From Cupriavidus campinensis (lineage in GTDB: Bacteria > Pseudomonadota > Gammaproteobacteria > Burkholderiales > Burkholderiaceae), in contig NZ_CAJPVH010000044.1 of the NCBI RefSeq assembly GCF_905397395.1, forward strand, positions 1-48,810: a stretch of 48,810 bases of DNA. Reading direction: 5' to 3'. Both the position numbers and the translations under genes were made by a program. This document shows, piece by piece, positions 32,998 to 40,248 of the stretch; the stretch's first letter is position 1; every line of letters starts with the position of its first letter. The notes below the pieces were generated by a model. That model worked only from the letters and a program-made list of their open reading frames with translations, did not search any database and was not told where the DNA came from.

Positions 32998-34305
32998 TCA
33001 GGCTTTGATCTTGAATCCATCGGCATAGGCCTTGGGGTCCTTGGTGGCATCCCAGGTCACACCGTCGATCAGCTTGGCCGTCCGGAAATCGCTCTTCGGC
33101 ACGGCCACCTGCGCGGCGGCGGCGGCCTGCTTGAAGATATCGATCCGGTTCACCTGTTTGGCGACGGCCAGGTAGTCCGGGTGCTCCTTGAGCAGGCCCC
33201 AGCGCTTGTGCTGCGTGAGGAACCACATGCCATCGGACAGGAACGGGTAGTTGGCCGCGCCGTCCTGGTAGAACTTCATTGAATCGGGGTCGTCCCAGGT
33301 CTTGCCCAGGCCGTTGCTGTAGCGGCCCAGCATGCGGTCCAGGATGATGTCCATGTCGGTATTCACATAGGACTTGGCGGCGATGGTCTCGGCGGTCTTG
33401 CGGCGGTTGGAGGTCGAGGCGTCGATGAACTTCGAGGCTTCCAGGATGGCGGCGACCATCGCCCGCGCGGTGTTCGGGTGCTTCTGGACGAACTCCGCCG
33501 TGGTGCCGAGCGTCTTCTCGGGGTGATCCTTCCAGATCGCCTGGGTGGTTTCCGCGGTAAATCCGATCTTGTCGGCGATGGCGCGCGCGCCCCACGGCTC
33601 GCCCACGCAGAAGCCGTCCATATTGCCCACGCGCATGTTCGCCACCATCTGCGGCGGCGGCACGGTGATGGCCTTGGCGTCCTGCATCGGATTGATGCCG
33701 TTGGCGGCCAGCCAGTAGTAGAGCCACATGGCGTGGGTGCCGGTGGGGAAGGTCTGGGCGAACACGTAGTCGCGCCGCTCCTTCATCATCAGCGCCTTCA
33801 GGCTGGCGCCGTCCTTGGCGCCTTTTTCGGCGAGTTTCGATGACAGCGTGATGGCCTGGCCGTTGTGGTTCAGGTTCATCAGCACGGCCATGTCCTTCTT
33901 GGCGCCGCCGATGCCGAGCTGCACGCCGTAGATCAGGCCGTAGAGCACGTGCGCGGCGTCGAGTTCGCCATTGACGAGCTTGTCGCGCACGCCGGCCCAG
34001 TTGGCTTCCTTGCTCGGCGTGATCTTGATGCCGTACTTCTTGTCCAGGCCGAGCGTGGACGCCATGACCACCGAGGCGCAGTCCGTCAGCGGGATGAAGC
34101 CGATGCGGACTTCGGATTTCTCCGGGGCATCGGAGCCGGCCGCCCAGGCGCCGCTGCGCACCAGCGGATCTACCAGCGTCATCACGCCGGCCCCGGCGAT
34201 GGTGGCCAGCACGCGGCGCCGGCTCTGGCTGGCTGGGGCTGCGTCGGGGATGACAGGGACCACGGCGGCGGGCAGGGGCTTGGCGTCTTTGAGGCGAGAG
34301 GGCAT
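32998..34305 (-). CDS. nrtA: Nitrate-type ABC transporter substrate-binding protein (CmpA/NrtA family)
   Basis: 435 aa. A twin-arginine signal, S28-R-R-R-V-L, followed by a hydrophobic stretch and GAWAAG cleavage region, suggests Tat export. The mature part VRIGFIPLTDCASVVMAS ... NWAGVRDKLVNGELDAAHVLYGL and NMDGFCVGEPWGARAI matches the nitrate/bicarbonate NrtA/CmpA receptors. ATG 34305 has GGAG eight bases upstream. Transcription probably starts from a sigma-54 promoter about 190 bases upstream through a leader with an intrinsic terminator. Confidence 0.9.
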   Translation of the reverse strand: MPSRLKDAKPLPAAVVPVIPDAAPASQSRRRVLATIAGAGVMTLVDPLVRSGAWAAGSDAPEKSEVRIGFIPLTDCASVVMASTLGLDKKYGIKITPSKEANWAGVRDKLVNGELDAAHVLYGLIYGVQLGIGGAKKDMAVLMNLNHNGQAITLSSKLAEKGAKDGASLKALMMKERRDYVFAQTFPTGTHAMWLYYWLAANGINPMQDAKAITVPPPQMVANMRVGNMDGFCVGEPWGARAIADKIGFTAETTQAIWKDHPEKTLGTTAEFVQKHPNTARAMVAAILEASKFIDASTSNRRKTAETIAAKSYVNTDMDIILDRMLGRYSNGLGKTWDDPDSMKFYQDGAANYPFLSDGMWFLTQHKRWGLLKEHPDYLAVAKQVNRIDIFKQAAAAAQVAVPKSDFRTAKLIDGVTWDATKDPKAYADGFKIKA

Positions 34306-34318
34306 GGCGATGGCTCCG

Positions 34319-34379
34319 AAAAAAGAAAAAGGCGTCCCGACCCGCAGCCCGCCTTCGCCAGCTTGCAGTTCAGGACGCC
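34319..34379 (-). terminator. Leader terminator immediately upstream of nrtA
   Basis: On the minus strand GGCGTCC (34379-34373) pairs with GGGACGCC (34338-34331), followed by TTTTTCTTTTTT (34330-34319). It ends 14 bases before the nrtA ATG, so it must be overcome for expression: an attenuator rather than an end signal. Confidence 0.8.
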
Positions 34380-34387
34380 GTTGTCCC
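34372..34387 (-). promoter_or_regulatory. ANTAR-type hexaloop hairpin overlapping the leader terminator
   Basis: Minus strand GGGAC, hexaloop AACGGC, GTCCT: A at loop position 1 and G at position 4, the signature recognised by ANTAR antiterminators such as NasR/NasT. Its loop end and 3' arm (GGC-GTCC) are also the 5' arm of the terminator, so the two folds exclude each other. Another hairpin (34389-34415, loop GACCAT) abuts it. Confidence 0.6.
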
Positions 34388-34471
34388 GCCGCGCGTGCCA
34401 TGGTCGGCAGCGCGGACGCGTTGTTCAGGTTGTGAGTTCGGGTGCTGCGAGCTTCGTGCTTCGGTACCACG

Positions 34472-34487
34472 CGGCCGTCGTTGGCCG
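34472..34487 (-). promoter_or_regulatory. First AnnGnn hexaloop hairpin of the nrtA leader
   Basis: Minus strand CGGCC, hexaloop AACGAC, GGCCG; again A1 and G4. It would lie within a few bases of the predicted transcript start. Its distance from the second hairpin (about 85 bases) is longer than the usual ANTAR pair. Confidence 0.45.
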
Positions 34488-34500
34488 TGCAGGCGATAAC

Positions 34501-34515
34501 GCAAGCCACGTGCCA
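34501..34515 (-). promoter_or_regulatory. Sigma-54 promoter of nrtABD
   Basis: Minus strand TGGCACGTGGCTTGC: GG and GC ten bases apart in near-perfect match to TGGCACN5TTGC. It predicts a start near 34490, about 185 bases before the nrtA ATG. Nitrogen-limitation control through NtrC follows from knowledge of such systems. Confidence 0.65.
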
Positions 34516-34704
34516 GCGCCGTTGCGGCGCACAAGCGCGCGGAAAAGTTGCCGGAAATCCCTATCGGGAGGCGGCGCGTGGCGGGTCCGCCCGGGGACGG
34601 TGCGGACGGTGGGCCGTGGCGGGGCATGGGGGATGGATAGGCCGGTGGCGGCCTGCGCGAACTAGTGCGGGCCGGCCCGCCCCGCAGCGCCACAGTTGTG
34701 CAAT

Positions 34705-34719
34705 GCACCAGCCGCGTGC
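34705..34719. promoter_or_regulatory. Possible NtrC enhancer site
   Basis: GCAC-N7-GTGC, the core of the NtrC consensus, about 190 bases upstream of the sigma-54 promoter, a workable enhancer distance. The flanking bases match only partly. The remainder of the 540-base gap between nrtA and the FAH gene holds no gene I can support. Confidence 0.4.
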
Positions 34720-34755
34720 GGAGGGGCGGGCGCCGTGGCAACTGCCCGTCGCGAC

Positions 34756-34784
34756 TGTATGCGGCCGTACGCATGGGTGTATGC
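34756..34784 (+). promoter_or_regulatory. TGTATGC direct repeats upstream of the FAH gene
   Basis: TGTATGC at 34756-34762 and 34778-34784 (22-base period), the first copy overlapping the inverted repeat ATGCG-GCCGTA-CGCAT (34759-34774). Possible operator 60-90 bases before the FAH start. Confidence 0.35.
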
Positions 34785-34845
34785 TTTTGGCCTACCGCGC
34801 CCCGCCGGCGCGGATTCCATCAGAAAAACAGTCTGGAGAGTTTGG

Positions 34846-35547
34846 ATGACCGAGTTCGTTTTCGAGCCGCAAGCCCCCGTTGGCGTCCCTGTGCGCGGCA
34901 GCCGCGCAAGCTTTCCCGTGCGCCGGGTCTATTGCGTGGGCCGCAACTATGCCGCCCATGCGCGTGAAATGGGCTCGGACCCGGATCGTGAACCGCCGTT
35001 CTTCTTCTGCAAGCCGTCCGACGCGGTGAGCTACGTGGCCGACGGCACCGAAGGCACCTTCCCGTACCCCCCGGGCACCAGCAACTGCCACTATGAAGTG
35101 GAGCTGGTGGTGGCCATCGGCAAAGGTGGCAAGGACATCCCGGTCGAGCAGGCCGCCAGCCACGTCTACGGTTACGCCCTCGGCCTGGACATGACGCGCC
35201 GCGACCTCCAGAACGAATCGAAGAAGACCGGCCGCCCCTGGGAGACCGGCAAGGCATTCGACAAGTCGGCGCCGATCGGCCCGATCCTGCCGGTGTCCGA
35301 GATCGGCCATCCGCAGAAGGGTGCGGTCACGCTGGCGGTGAACGGTGTGGAGAAGCAGCGCGGCGATCTGTCGGACCTGATCTGGTCGGTGCCCGAGATG
35401 GTGTCGTACCTCTCGAAATTGTTCGAATTGCAGCCCGGCGACCTGATCTACAGCGGCACGCCCGAAGGCGTGGGCCCGGTGGTGAAGGGCGACGTCATGC
35501 TGTGCCGCATCGAGGGTGTGGGCGAGCTGACCGTCAAGGTGGTCTGA
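34846..35547 (+). CDS. Fumarylacetoacetate hydrolase family protein
   Basis: Metal-dependent C-C hydrolase, 233 aa. Metal ligands E84 and E86 in CHYEVELVVAIG and D115 in GLDMTRRD; PGDLIYSGTPEGVGPV is the family end motif. Fused-domain parts of eukaryotic FAH are absent. The next gene encodes a maleylacetoacetate/maleylpyruvate isomerase, so fumarylpyruvate (gentisate route) or fumarylacetoacetate (homogentisate route) hydrolysis is likely. ATG 34846 has GGAGAG upstream. Confidence 0.92.
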   Translation: MTEFVFEPQAPVGVPVRGSRASFPVRRVYCVGRNYAAHAREMGSDPDREPPFFFCKPSDAVSYVADGTEGTFPYPPGTSNCHYEVELVVAIGKGGKDIPVEQAASHVYGYALGLDMTRRDLQNESKKTGRPWETGKAFDKSAPIGPILPVSEIGHPQKGAVTLAVNGVEKQRGDLSDLIWSVPEMVSYLSKLFELQPGDLIYSGTPEGVGPVVKGDVMLCRIEGVGELTVKVV

Positions 35548-35551
35548 GCCG

Positions 35552-36199
35552 ATGCTGAAGCTCTACAGCTACTTCCGCAGCTCGGCGTCGTTCCGCGTGC
35601 GCATCGCGCTGGAACTGAAGGGCCTGCCGTACGAGTACGCGGGCGTGCACCTGCTCAAGGAAGGCGGCATGCAGCTGAAGCCCGAGTATCGCGCGCTCAA
35701 CGCCGATGGCGTGGTGCCGACGCTCGTGGCCGACGGCAAGTCGCTGATCCAGTCGATGGCGATCATCGAATACCTGGACGAGACGCATCCCGAGCCGCCG
35801 CTGCTGCCGGCGAACGCGCTGGACCGCGCCATCGTGCGCGGACTGGCGCAGGAAATCGCCTGCGAGATCCATCCGCTGAACAACCTGCGCGTGCTGAAGT
35901 ACCTCAAGCACACGCTGGGCGTGGCGGAGGAGGCGAAGGATGCGTGGTACCGGCACTGGATCGAGCAGGGCTTTGCCTCGCTCGAAGGCAACCTCCAGCA
36001 GATCGGCCGCGTGGGTCGGTACGCGTTTGGCGACACGCCGACGCTGATCGACCTGTGCCTGGTGCCGCAGGTGTTCAACGCGCACCGGTTCAACGTCGAT
36101 CTGGACCGATATCCGCAGATCGCGCGCATTCACGCGGCCTGCATGGAACTGGAAGCCTTCCAGAAGGCCGCGCCGGCGGCGCAGCCGGATAGCGAGTAG
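35552..36199 (+). CDS. maiA: Maleylacetoacetate/maleylpyruvate isomerase, zeta-class GST
   Basis: Glutathione-dependent cis-trans isomerase, 215 aa. N-terminal thioredoxin-like domain begins LKLYSYFRSSASFRVRIALELKG; the zeta-class SSCS active-site motif reads S10-S11-A12-S13, i.e. the cysteine is Ala, while the catalytic first serine remains. SMAIIEYLDETHP is the GSH-binding SxAIxxYL motif. Four bases after the FAH gene, so the isomerase and hydrolase act in successive steps of aromatic ring-cleavage product breakdown. Confidence 0.92.
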   Translation: MLKLYSYFRSSASFRVRIALELKGLPYEYAGVHLLKEGGMQLKPEYRALNADGVVPTLVADGKSLIQSMAIIEYLDETHPEPPLLPANALDRAIVRGLAQEIACEIHPLNNLRVLKYLKHTLGVAEEAKDAWYRHWIEQGFASLEGNLQQIGRVGRYAFGDTPTLIDLCLVPQVFNAHRFNVDLDRYPQIARIHAACMELEAFQKAAPAAQPDSE

Positions 36200-36242
36200 T
36201 CGGCTTTTATCGGATGTTCCGATGTGGATGGTGTTGTAGGAA

Positions 36243-36268
36243 GCCCGGCAGCGATGCCGGGCTTTTTT
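36243..36268 (+). terminator. Intrinsic terminator after maiA
   Basis: GCCCGGC (36243-36249), loop AGCGAT, GCCGGGC (36256-36262), six T. Same stem sequence as the amtB terminator at 1423. Confidence 0.88.
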
Positions 36269-36284
36269 GTTGCCGATTTGCCGG

Positions 36285-38621
36285 TTACGGGGCCAACGGC
36301 TTGCAGGCCGTACTACCTTGTCCGACGATACATCGCGTCAGGCGGTTGCTGACGCCGCCGGCCGTCCACTGAGCCATCACGTAGAGATAGTCACTGCTCC
36401 ACAGGCCAGGCTGACCGGCCATGCCCGAGAGGCGCCCATCCGGCGTGAGCGTCGGCCGCCACGCTGTAGCGGGGCAGGATGCGCCACTTCTCGTCAGGCA
36501 CACGAGGCTCCAGGTGACGGGGGCCGTGACATCGAGCGCGGGGGCGGTGCTGCGGACCGCAAGCTGGCCATCTTTGACCACGTATTGGCCGCTGGGAACG
36601 TCCACCCCGGACGCCGCCACGCTCGGCGTGGACAGGCCCACCGGCAAGTCGATGTTCACCTTGTCGCCCACCGGGTCTTCCACCGGCACCACCTTGAGCT
36701 GCATGACGCCACGCAGACCGGGTTTGTCCGGCGAGGTCGCGCGCAGCCAGAGCGACGGCACGGCGTAGCTTGCCCCGACGACGAGGTCCATCGTGTGATC
36801 GGGCGGGATGATGGGCGACACATCGGGCATGGTCAGCGTGCCGTCGGCGGCCATGGCAGCGCCCGGCGCCCACGGGGCGCAGTCGCTCACGCCGTAGTTG
36901 ATGTCCATGCCGCACGAGAGCTCCCACTGCACCGACCGCAACGGATGGCCCGCATTGCCGAAGTAGGCCTGGAAGGCGTCGTCATGGAGGTTGTGGACCG
37001 GATAGGTCGGCAGGCTGTGCAGGCCGCTGTCATCGGTGTACGTGGTCAGGTCATCGCCGGTGCGGCCGCCTGCGCCATAGCGCCGTCCGACGATGACGAT
37101 CGACGGCGCTTCCAGCGTCACCCATGCCTGGCGCATGACCAGATGGTCGGCAGTGCTGCGCACGGTGATCAAGACCTGGCGGCCACCCGCATCCAGCGCG
37201 GCGTCGAGATTGGCGCCGCGCGGGGAGCGGTAGAGCCCGCTCGCCGAAATCGTGCCGACTGCCGGGTTGCCGCCGGGTACGCCATCGACCAGCCATTCCA
37301 GGGGCGTCGTGCCAAGGTTGCGGGTGGCGAGAGCGAACTGGATTGTCTTGCCGCCAGCCTTGTCGGCATCGAAGAACACCAGCGACGCGGTACCGGGCGT
37401 CAAGTCGATCTGGGGCAGCCCGGACAGGCGCACCACCACTTCGTTGGTCGCGCGCCATTGCAGCTTGTTCACGCTGGCGCCGCCGCCGAGATTGCCGATG
37501 CGGACCGAGAACCGGCCGTCGACCGCATCGTCCGGCACGGACACGGACGCGACCCCGCCGTCCAGCGTGATGACGGCCTGGCCGCTGGTGGCATAGCCAC
37601 CGGGTGCCTCGGTGAACGTGGCAGTCAGGTACGCCGGGCCGGAAACCGGCGCGCCGGCTTCATCGAGCACCTTGATCCGCATGGCGCGGGTGGTCCGGAA
37701 GTAGTCGCAATTCCACCAGCTGAAATGATCCACGTCGGCTTGCATCGCCAGCCCGGTAGGGCTGTCGGCCGATGCGATCACCGTGCCCGCGATGCCGGTG
37801 GCCTGCTGCCACTGGCCAGTGTTGCTGTCCATGCTCCAGACCGGCACGGTATCGCCGGGCCTGAGCAGCTTGCCGTCCGGCGTGGTGGCGGCATAGAGCG
37901 GGACGGAGATCCGTGCGGTCTTGCCGGGCGCCAGTTGCAGCGGCTGGCCGTTCTGCGAGAACGAGAAATCGGCCATGCCCATGCTGACCATGATGCCGTC
38001 CACGCCCGCCTGGTTCAGGTAGGGCGTGCCCGGGAATCCATCCGGATTGCCGGCCGCGCTGTAGGGTGTGATGTCGATCTGCACGGTGCCGCTGACCGGC
38101 TGGCCGTCAGGGGTCAAGAACGACCCGGGGGCCACCGTGACGCTGGCGCCATCGCCGCCGGCAAAGGTGCCGCCGGACTGGAAGCCCGGCGCGGAGATGG
38201 CCGTGCCGACGGGCAGCAGCGTGGCCGCGATGCGTGCGTCGCGCGTGGCGGTCACCGGCACCACCTGCTCGACGTAGCCGGTCTTCGACAGCCGCACCAC
38301 GGCATTGCCGGCGGGCACCGCGAGCGCGGCAAAGTCGCCGCTGGCCGAAGTGGCGCCCTGCGCGACCACGGCCTTGCCATCGGCATCGAACACCTTGACG
38401 GTGACATCGGCGGCATGGCCGTGGGGATTGTCCCCGCCGGCGGCCTGGTAGACCTGGCCCGACAGGGCGATGGTCTGGCGCGGCACGGGCGGCGGATCGA
38501 CCTTGCCGGTGCCTCCGCCTCCGCCGCCATTGTCATCGCCGCCGCACGCCGCCATCAGCGTGGCGACGCAAAGCGATCCGAGCCAGGCGCGCATCCTGCG
38601 TGGCTTCAACGTTCCATTCAT
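36285..38621 (-). CDS. Large predicted lipoprotein of unknown function
   Basis: 778 aa. Signal peptide with lipobox LMAAC (C26), followed by Gly/Asp linker GGDDNGGGGGGTG. Then a carboxypeptidase-regulatory-like beta domain (about 50-140, GDFAALAVPAGNAVVRLSKTG), a segment like ZU5/adhesion-type repeats (SVTVAPGSFLTPDGQPVSGTVQIDITP, partly), a WxxxTGQW-type stretch VWSMDSNTGQWQ, and several further Ig-like beta regions with a few paired cysteines near the C-terminus. Probably a surface or periplasmic lipoprotein anchored to a membrane. Not recognised by name. An FNR-like site lies 66 bases upstream. Confidence 0.75.
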   Translation of the reverse strand: MNGTLKPRRMRAWLGSLCVATLMAACGGDDNGGGGGGTGKVDPPPVPRQTIALSGQVYQAAGGDNPHGHAADVTVKVFDADGKAVVAQGATSASGDFAALAVPAGNAVVRLSKTGYVEQVVPVTATRDARIAATLLPVGTAISAPGFQSGGTFAGGDGASVTVAPGSFLTPDGQPVSGTVQIDITPYSAAGNPDGFPGTPYLNQAGVDGIMVSMGMADFSFSQNGQPLQLAPGKTARISVPLYAATTPDGKLLRPGDTVPVWSMDSNTGQWQQATGIAGTVIASADSPTGLAMQADVDHFSWWNCDYFRTTRAMRIKVLDEAGAPVSGPAYLTATFTEAPGGYATSGQAVITLDGGVASVSVPDDAVDGRFSVRIGNLGGGASVNKLQWRATNEVVVRLSGLPQIDLTPGTASLVFFDADKAGGKTIQFALATRNLGTTPLEWLVDGVPGGNPAVGTISASGLYRSPRGANLDAALDAGGRQVLITVRSTADHLVMRQAWVTLEAPSIVIVGRRYGAGGRTGDDLTTYTDDSGLHSLPTYPVHNLHDDAFQAYFGNAGHPLRSVQWELSCGMDINYGVSDCAPWAPGAAMAADGTLTMPDVSPIIPPDHTMDLVVGASYAVPSLWLRATSPDKPGLRGVMQLKVVPVEDPVGDKVNIDLPVGLSTPSVAASGVDVPSGQYVVKDGQLAVRSTAPALDVTAPVTWSLVCLTRSGASCPATAWRPTLTPDGRLSGMAGQPGLWSSDYLYVMAQWTAGGVSNRLTRCIVGQGSTACKPLAP

Positions 38622-38687
38622 GGTTCTCGTCCTCAGGTGAGAAATGCCGGGGGCGAGCCATTGCAGCAGCCATCCCTGGGACGACGG

Positions 38688-38701
38688 TTGATGTCAGTCA
38701 A
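38688..38701 (-). promoter_or_regulatory. FNR/Anr-like box upstream of the lipoprotein gene
   Basis: TTGATGTCAGTCAA (minus strand TTGACTGACATCAA), matching TTGAY-N4-RTCAA. It lies 66 bases before the start codon, compatible with activation by an oxygen-sensing CRP/FNR regulator. Coincidence is possible. Confidence 0.4.
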
Positions 38702-38793
38702 CGTTGGCCACGCAGCTAGTCCGGCCCCTTCCGGCAGCCAAACGGGCCTGCCGGAGGGGCAAGTCGCAGCGAGGCGCTAGCGATAAAACGAGA

Positions 38794-38817
38794 ATGGCGA
38801 GCCCGGGGGCTCGCCAT
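38794..38817 (-). terminator. Hairpin after ftsY, probable terminator
   Basis: ATGGCGAGCC (38794-38803), four-base loop, GGCTCGCCAT (38808-38817): a perfect ten-pair stem. On the minus strand followed by TCTCGTTTTA, a weak T-tract. Forty bases after the ftsY stop. Confidence 0.55.
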
Positions 38818-38856
38818 GCTGGTTTTGCAGGGGAAGCTGGCCAAAGCCAGCCATGC

Positions 38857-40188
38857 TCAACCGAGTAGTGCTTCAGCGAATTCGTCCGCCTTGAATGGCT
38901 GAAGATCTTCCACTTTCTCGCCCACGCCGATGAAGTACACCGGCACCGGGCGCTGCCGGGCGATGGCGGCGAGGATGCCGCCCTTGGCCGTGCCGTCCAG
39001 CTTGGTCACGATCAGGCCGGTCAGGCCCAGCGCGTCGTCGAAGGCGCGGGTCTGGGACAGGGCGTTCTGCCCGGTGTTGGCGTCGATCACCAGCAGCACC
39101 TCGTGCGGGGCCGTCGGCATTGACTTGCCGATCACGCGCTTCACCTTCTTCAGTTCTTCCATCAGATGCAACTGCGTGGGCAGGCGCCCAGCGGTGTCCG
39201 CCATCACGATGTCGATCTTGCGCGCGCGCGCCGCGTTCACGGCATCGAAGATCACCGCCGCCGGGTCGCCGCCTTCCTGGGCAACCACGGTGACGTTGTT
39301 GCGCTCGCCCCAGATGGTCAGTTGCTCGCGTGCGGCGGCGCGGAAGGTGTCGCCGGCCGCCAGCAGCACCGACTGGTGGTAGGCCTGGAAGTGCTTGCAG
39401 AGCTTGCCGATGCTGGTGGTCTTGCCGGCGCCGTTCACGCCCGCGATCATCATCACCAGCGGCTGCTCGCGGCCCAGTTCCATGGTCTTCTCGAGCGGGC
39501 GCAGCAGGTCGGTCAGCAACTCGCGCAGGGCGGTCTTCACGGCTTCGGCGGTCTCGAGGCGCTCGTTCTTCACGCGGCGGCGGAGTTCGCCGAGCAGGAA
39601 TTCGGTGGCTTCGACACCAGCGTCGGCCATCAGCAGCGCGGTTTCGAGTTCCTCGAACAGGGCCTCGTCCACCTTGACGCCGACGAACAGCGTGCCGAGG
39701 TTCCGGCTCGTCTTCGACAACCCGGCACGCAGGCGCGTCATCCAGCCGCGCTTGGCCTCGGCGGTCTGGGCTGGCGGCGGCGTCAGTTCGAGTTCCTCGA
39801 CAACCGGCGGGTCATAGGCGACCGGCGCCGGCGGCGGAGGCGGCACTTGGGCGGGAACCGGGACCGGCACGGGTACGGGCACCGGAGCAGGCGCCGGTGC
39901 GGGAGCCGGAGCCGGCGTGGGGGCTGGAACCGGGACGGGAACAGGGACTGGCACCGGAACCGGCACCGGCACGGGGACCGGAACCGGGGCAGGCGCAGGG
40001 GTTGGAGCAGGGGTTGGAGCAGGAACAGGCAAGGGCGCCGGCGCCGGGCTGGGCGACGGCTGGGGTTGGGGGACAGCGGTGGGCGAGGCCACCGGTGCCG
40101 GCGTGATGGCCGGCGCCGGCTCGGCAGCCGGCGGCTCGGCGGGCGCAGGGGCCGGCTCGGCCTTGCGCTTCTTCCAGAAACTAAACAT
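38857..40188 (-). CDS. ftsY: Signal recognition particle receptor FtsY
   Basis: GTPase receptor that docks ribosome-SRP complexes at the inner membrane. 443 aa. Starts MFSFWKKRK, a basic membrane-contact end, then about 115 residues of low-complexity Pro/Ala/Val (runs of PVPVPV), then the NG domain from about residue 145. G1 is GVNGAGKTTSIGKL, G3 DTAGR, G4 TKLDG. The linker takes the place of the acidic A-domain of E. coli FtsY. Divergent from the M16 peptidase genes. Confidence 0.95.
   Translation of the reverse strand: MFSFWKKRKAEPAPAPAEPPAAEPAPAITPAPVASPTAVPQPQPSPSPAPAPLPVPAPTPAPTPAPAPVPVPVPVPVPVPVPVPVPVPAPTPAPAPAPAPAPVPVPVPVPVPAQVPPPPPAPVAYDPPVVEELELTPPPAQTAEAKRGWMTRLRAGLSKTSRNLGTLFVGVKVDEALFEELETALLMADAGVEATEFLLGELRRRVKNERLETAEAVKTALRELLTDLLRPLEKTMELGREQPLVMMIAGVNGAGKTTSIGKLCKHFQAYHQSVLLAAGDTFRAAAREQLTIWGERNNVTVVAQEGGDPAAVIFDAVNAARARKIDIVMADTAGRLPTQLHLMEELKKVKRVIGKSMPTAPHEVLLVIDANTGQNALSQTRAFDDALGLTGLIVTKLDGTAKGGILAAIARQRPVPVYFIGVGEKVEDLQPFKADEFAEALLG
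39830..40160 (-). repeat. Low-complexity hexanucleotide-like repeats coding the FtsY Pro-Val linker
   Basis: Tandem runs of GGNACNGGNACN units (plus strand) translating on the minus strand as PVPVPV and PAPAPA. Such runs can change length by slippage, but in steps that keep frame only if the change is a multiple of three. Confidence 0.7.
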
Positions 40189-40248
40189 TGGGAAAGGGGT
40201 CAATACCCCGGTAGAATCAATCGCCAAAATTCTAGCAGACGGGGTCGC

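Noticed and set aside
34389..34415. Hairpin next to the ANTAR-like stem as the canonical first hexaloop
   Set aside because: Its six-base loop reads GACCAT and lacks A1 and G4, so it is mentioned but not called as the ANTAR partner.
36267..38780. Plus-strand open frame of about 840 codons opposite the lipoprotein gene
   Set aside because: The minus frame has a signal peptide with lipobox and normal beta-domain sequence; the plus product is Arg/His-rich without domains.
39830..40160. Tandem repeats resembling a repeat array
   Set aside because: They lie inside ftsY and code a Pro-Val linker; unit size and lack of spacers rule out CRISPR.
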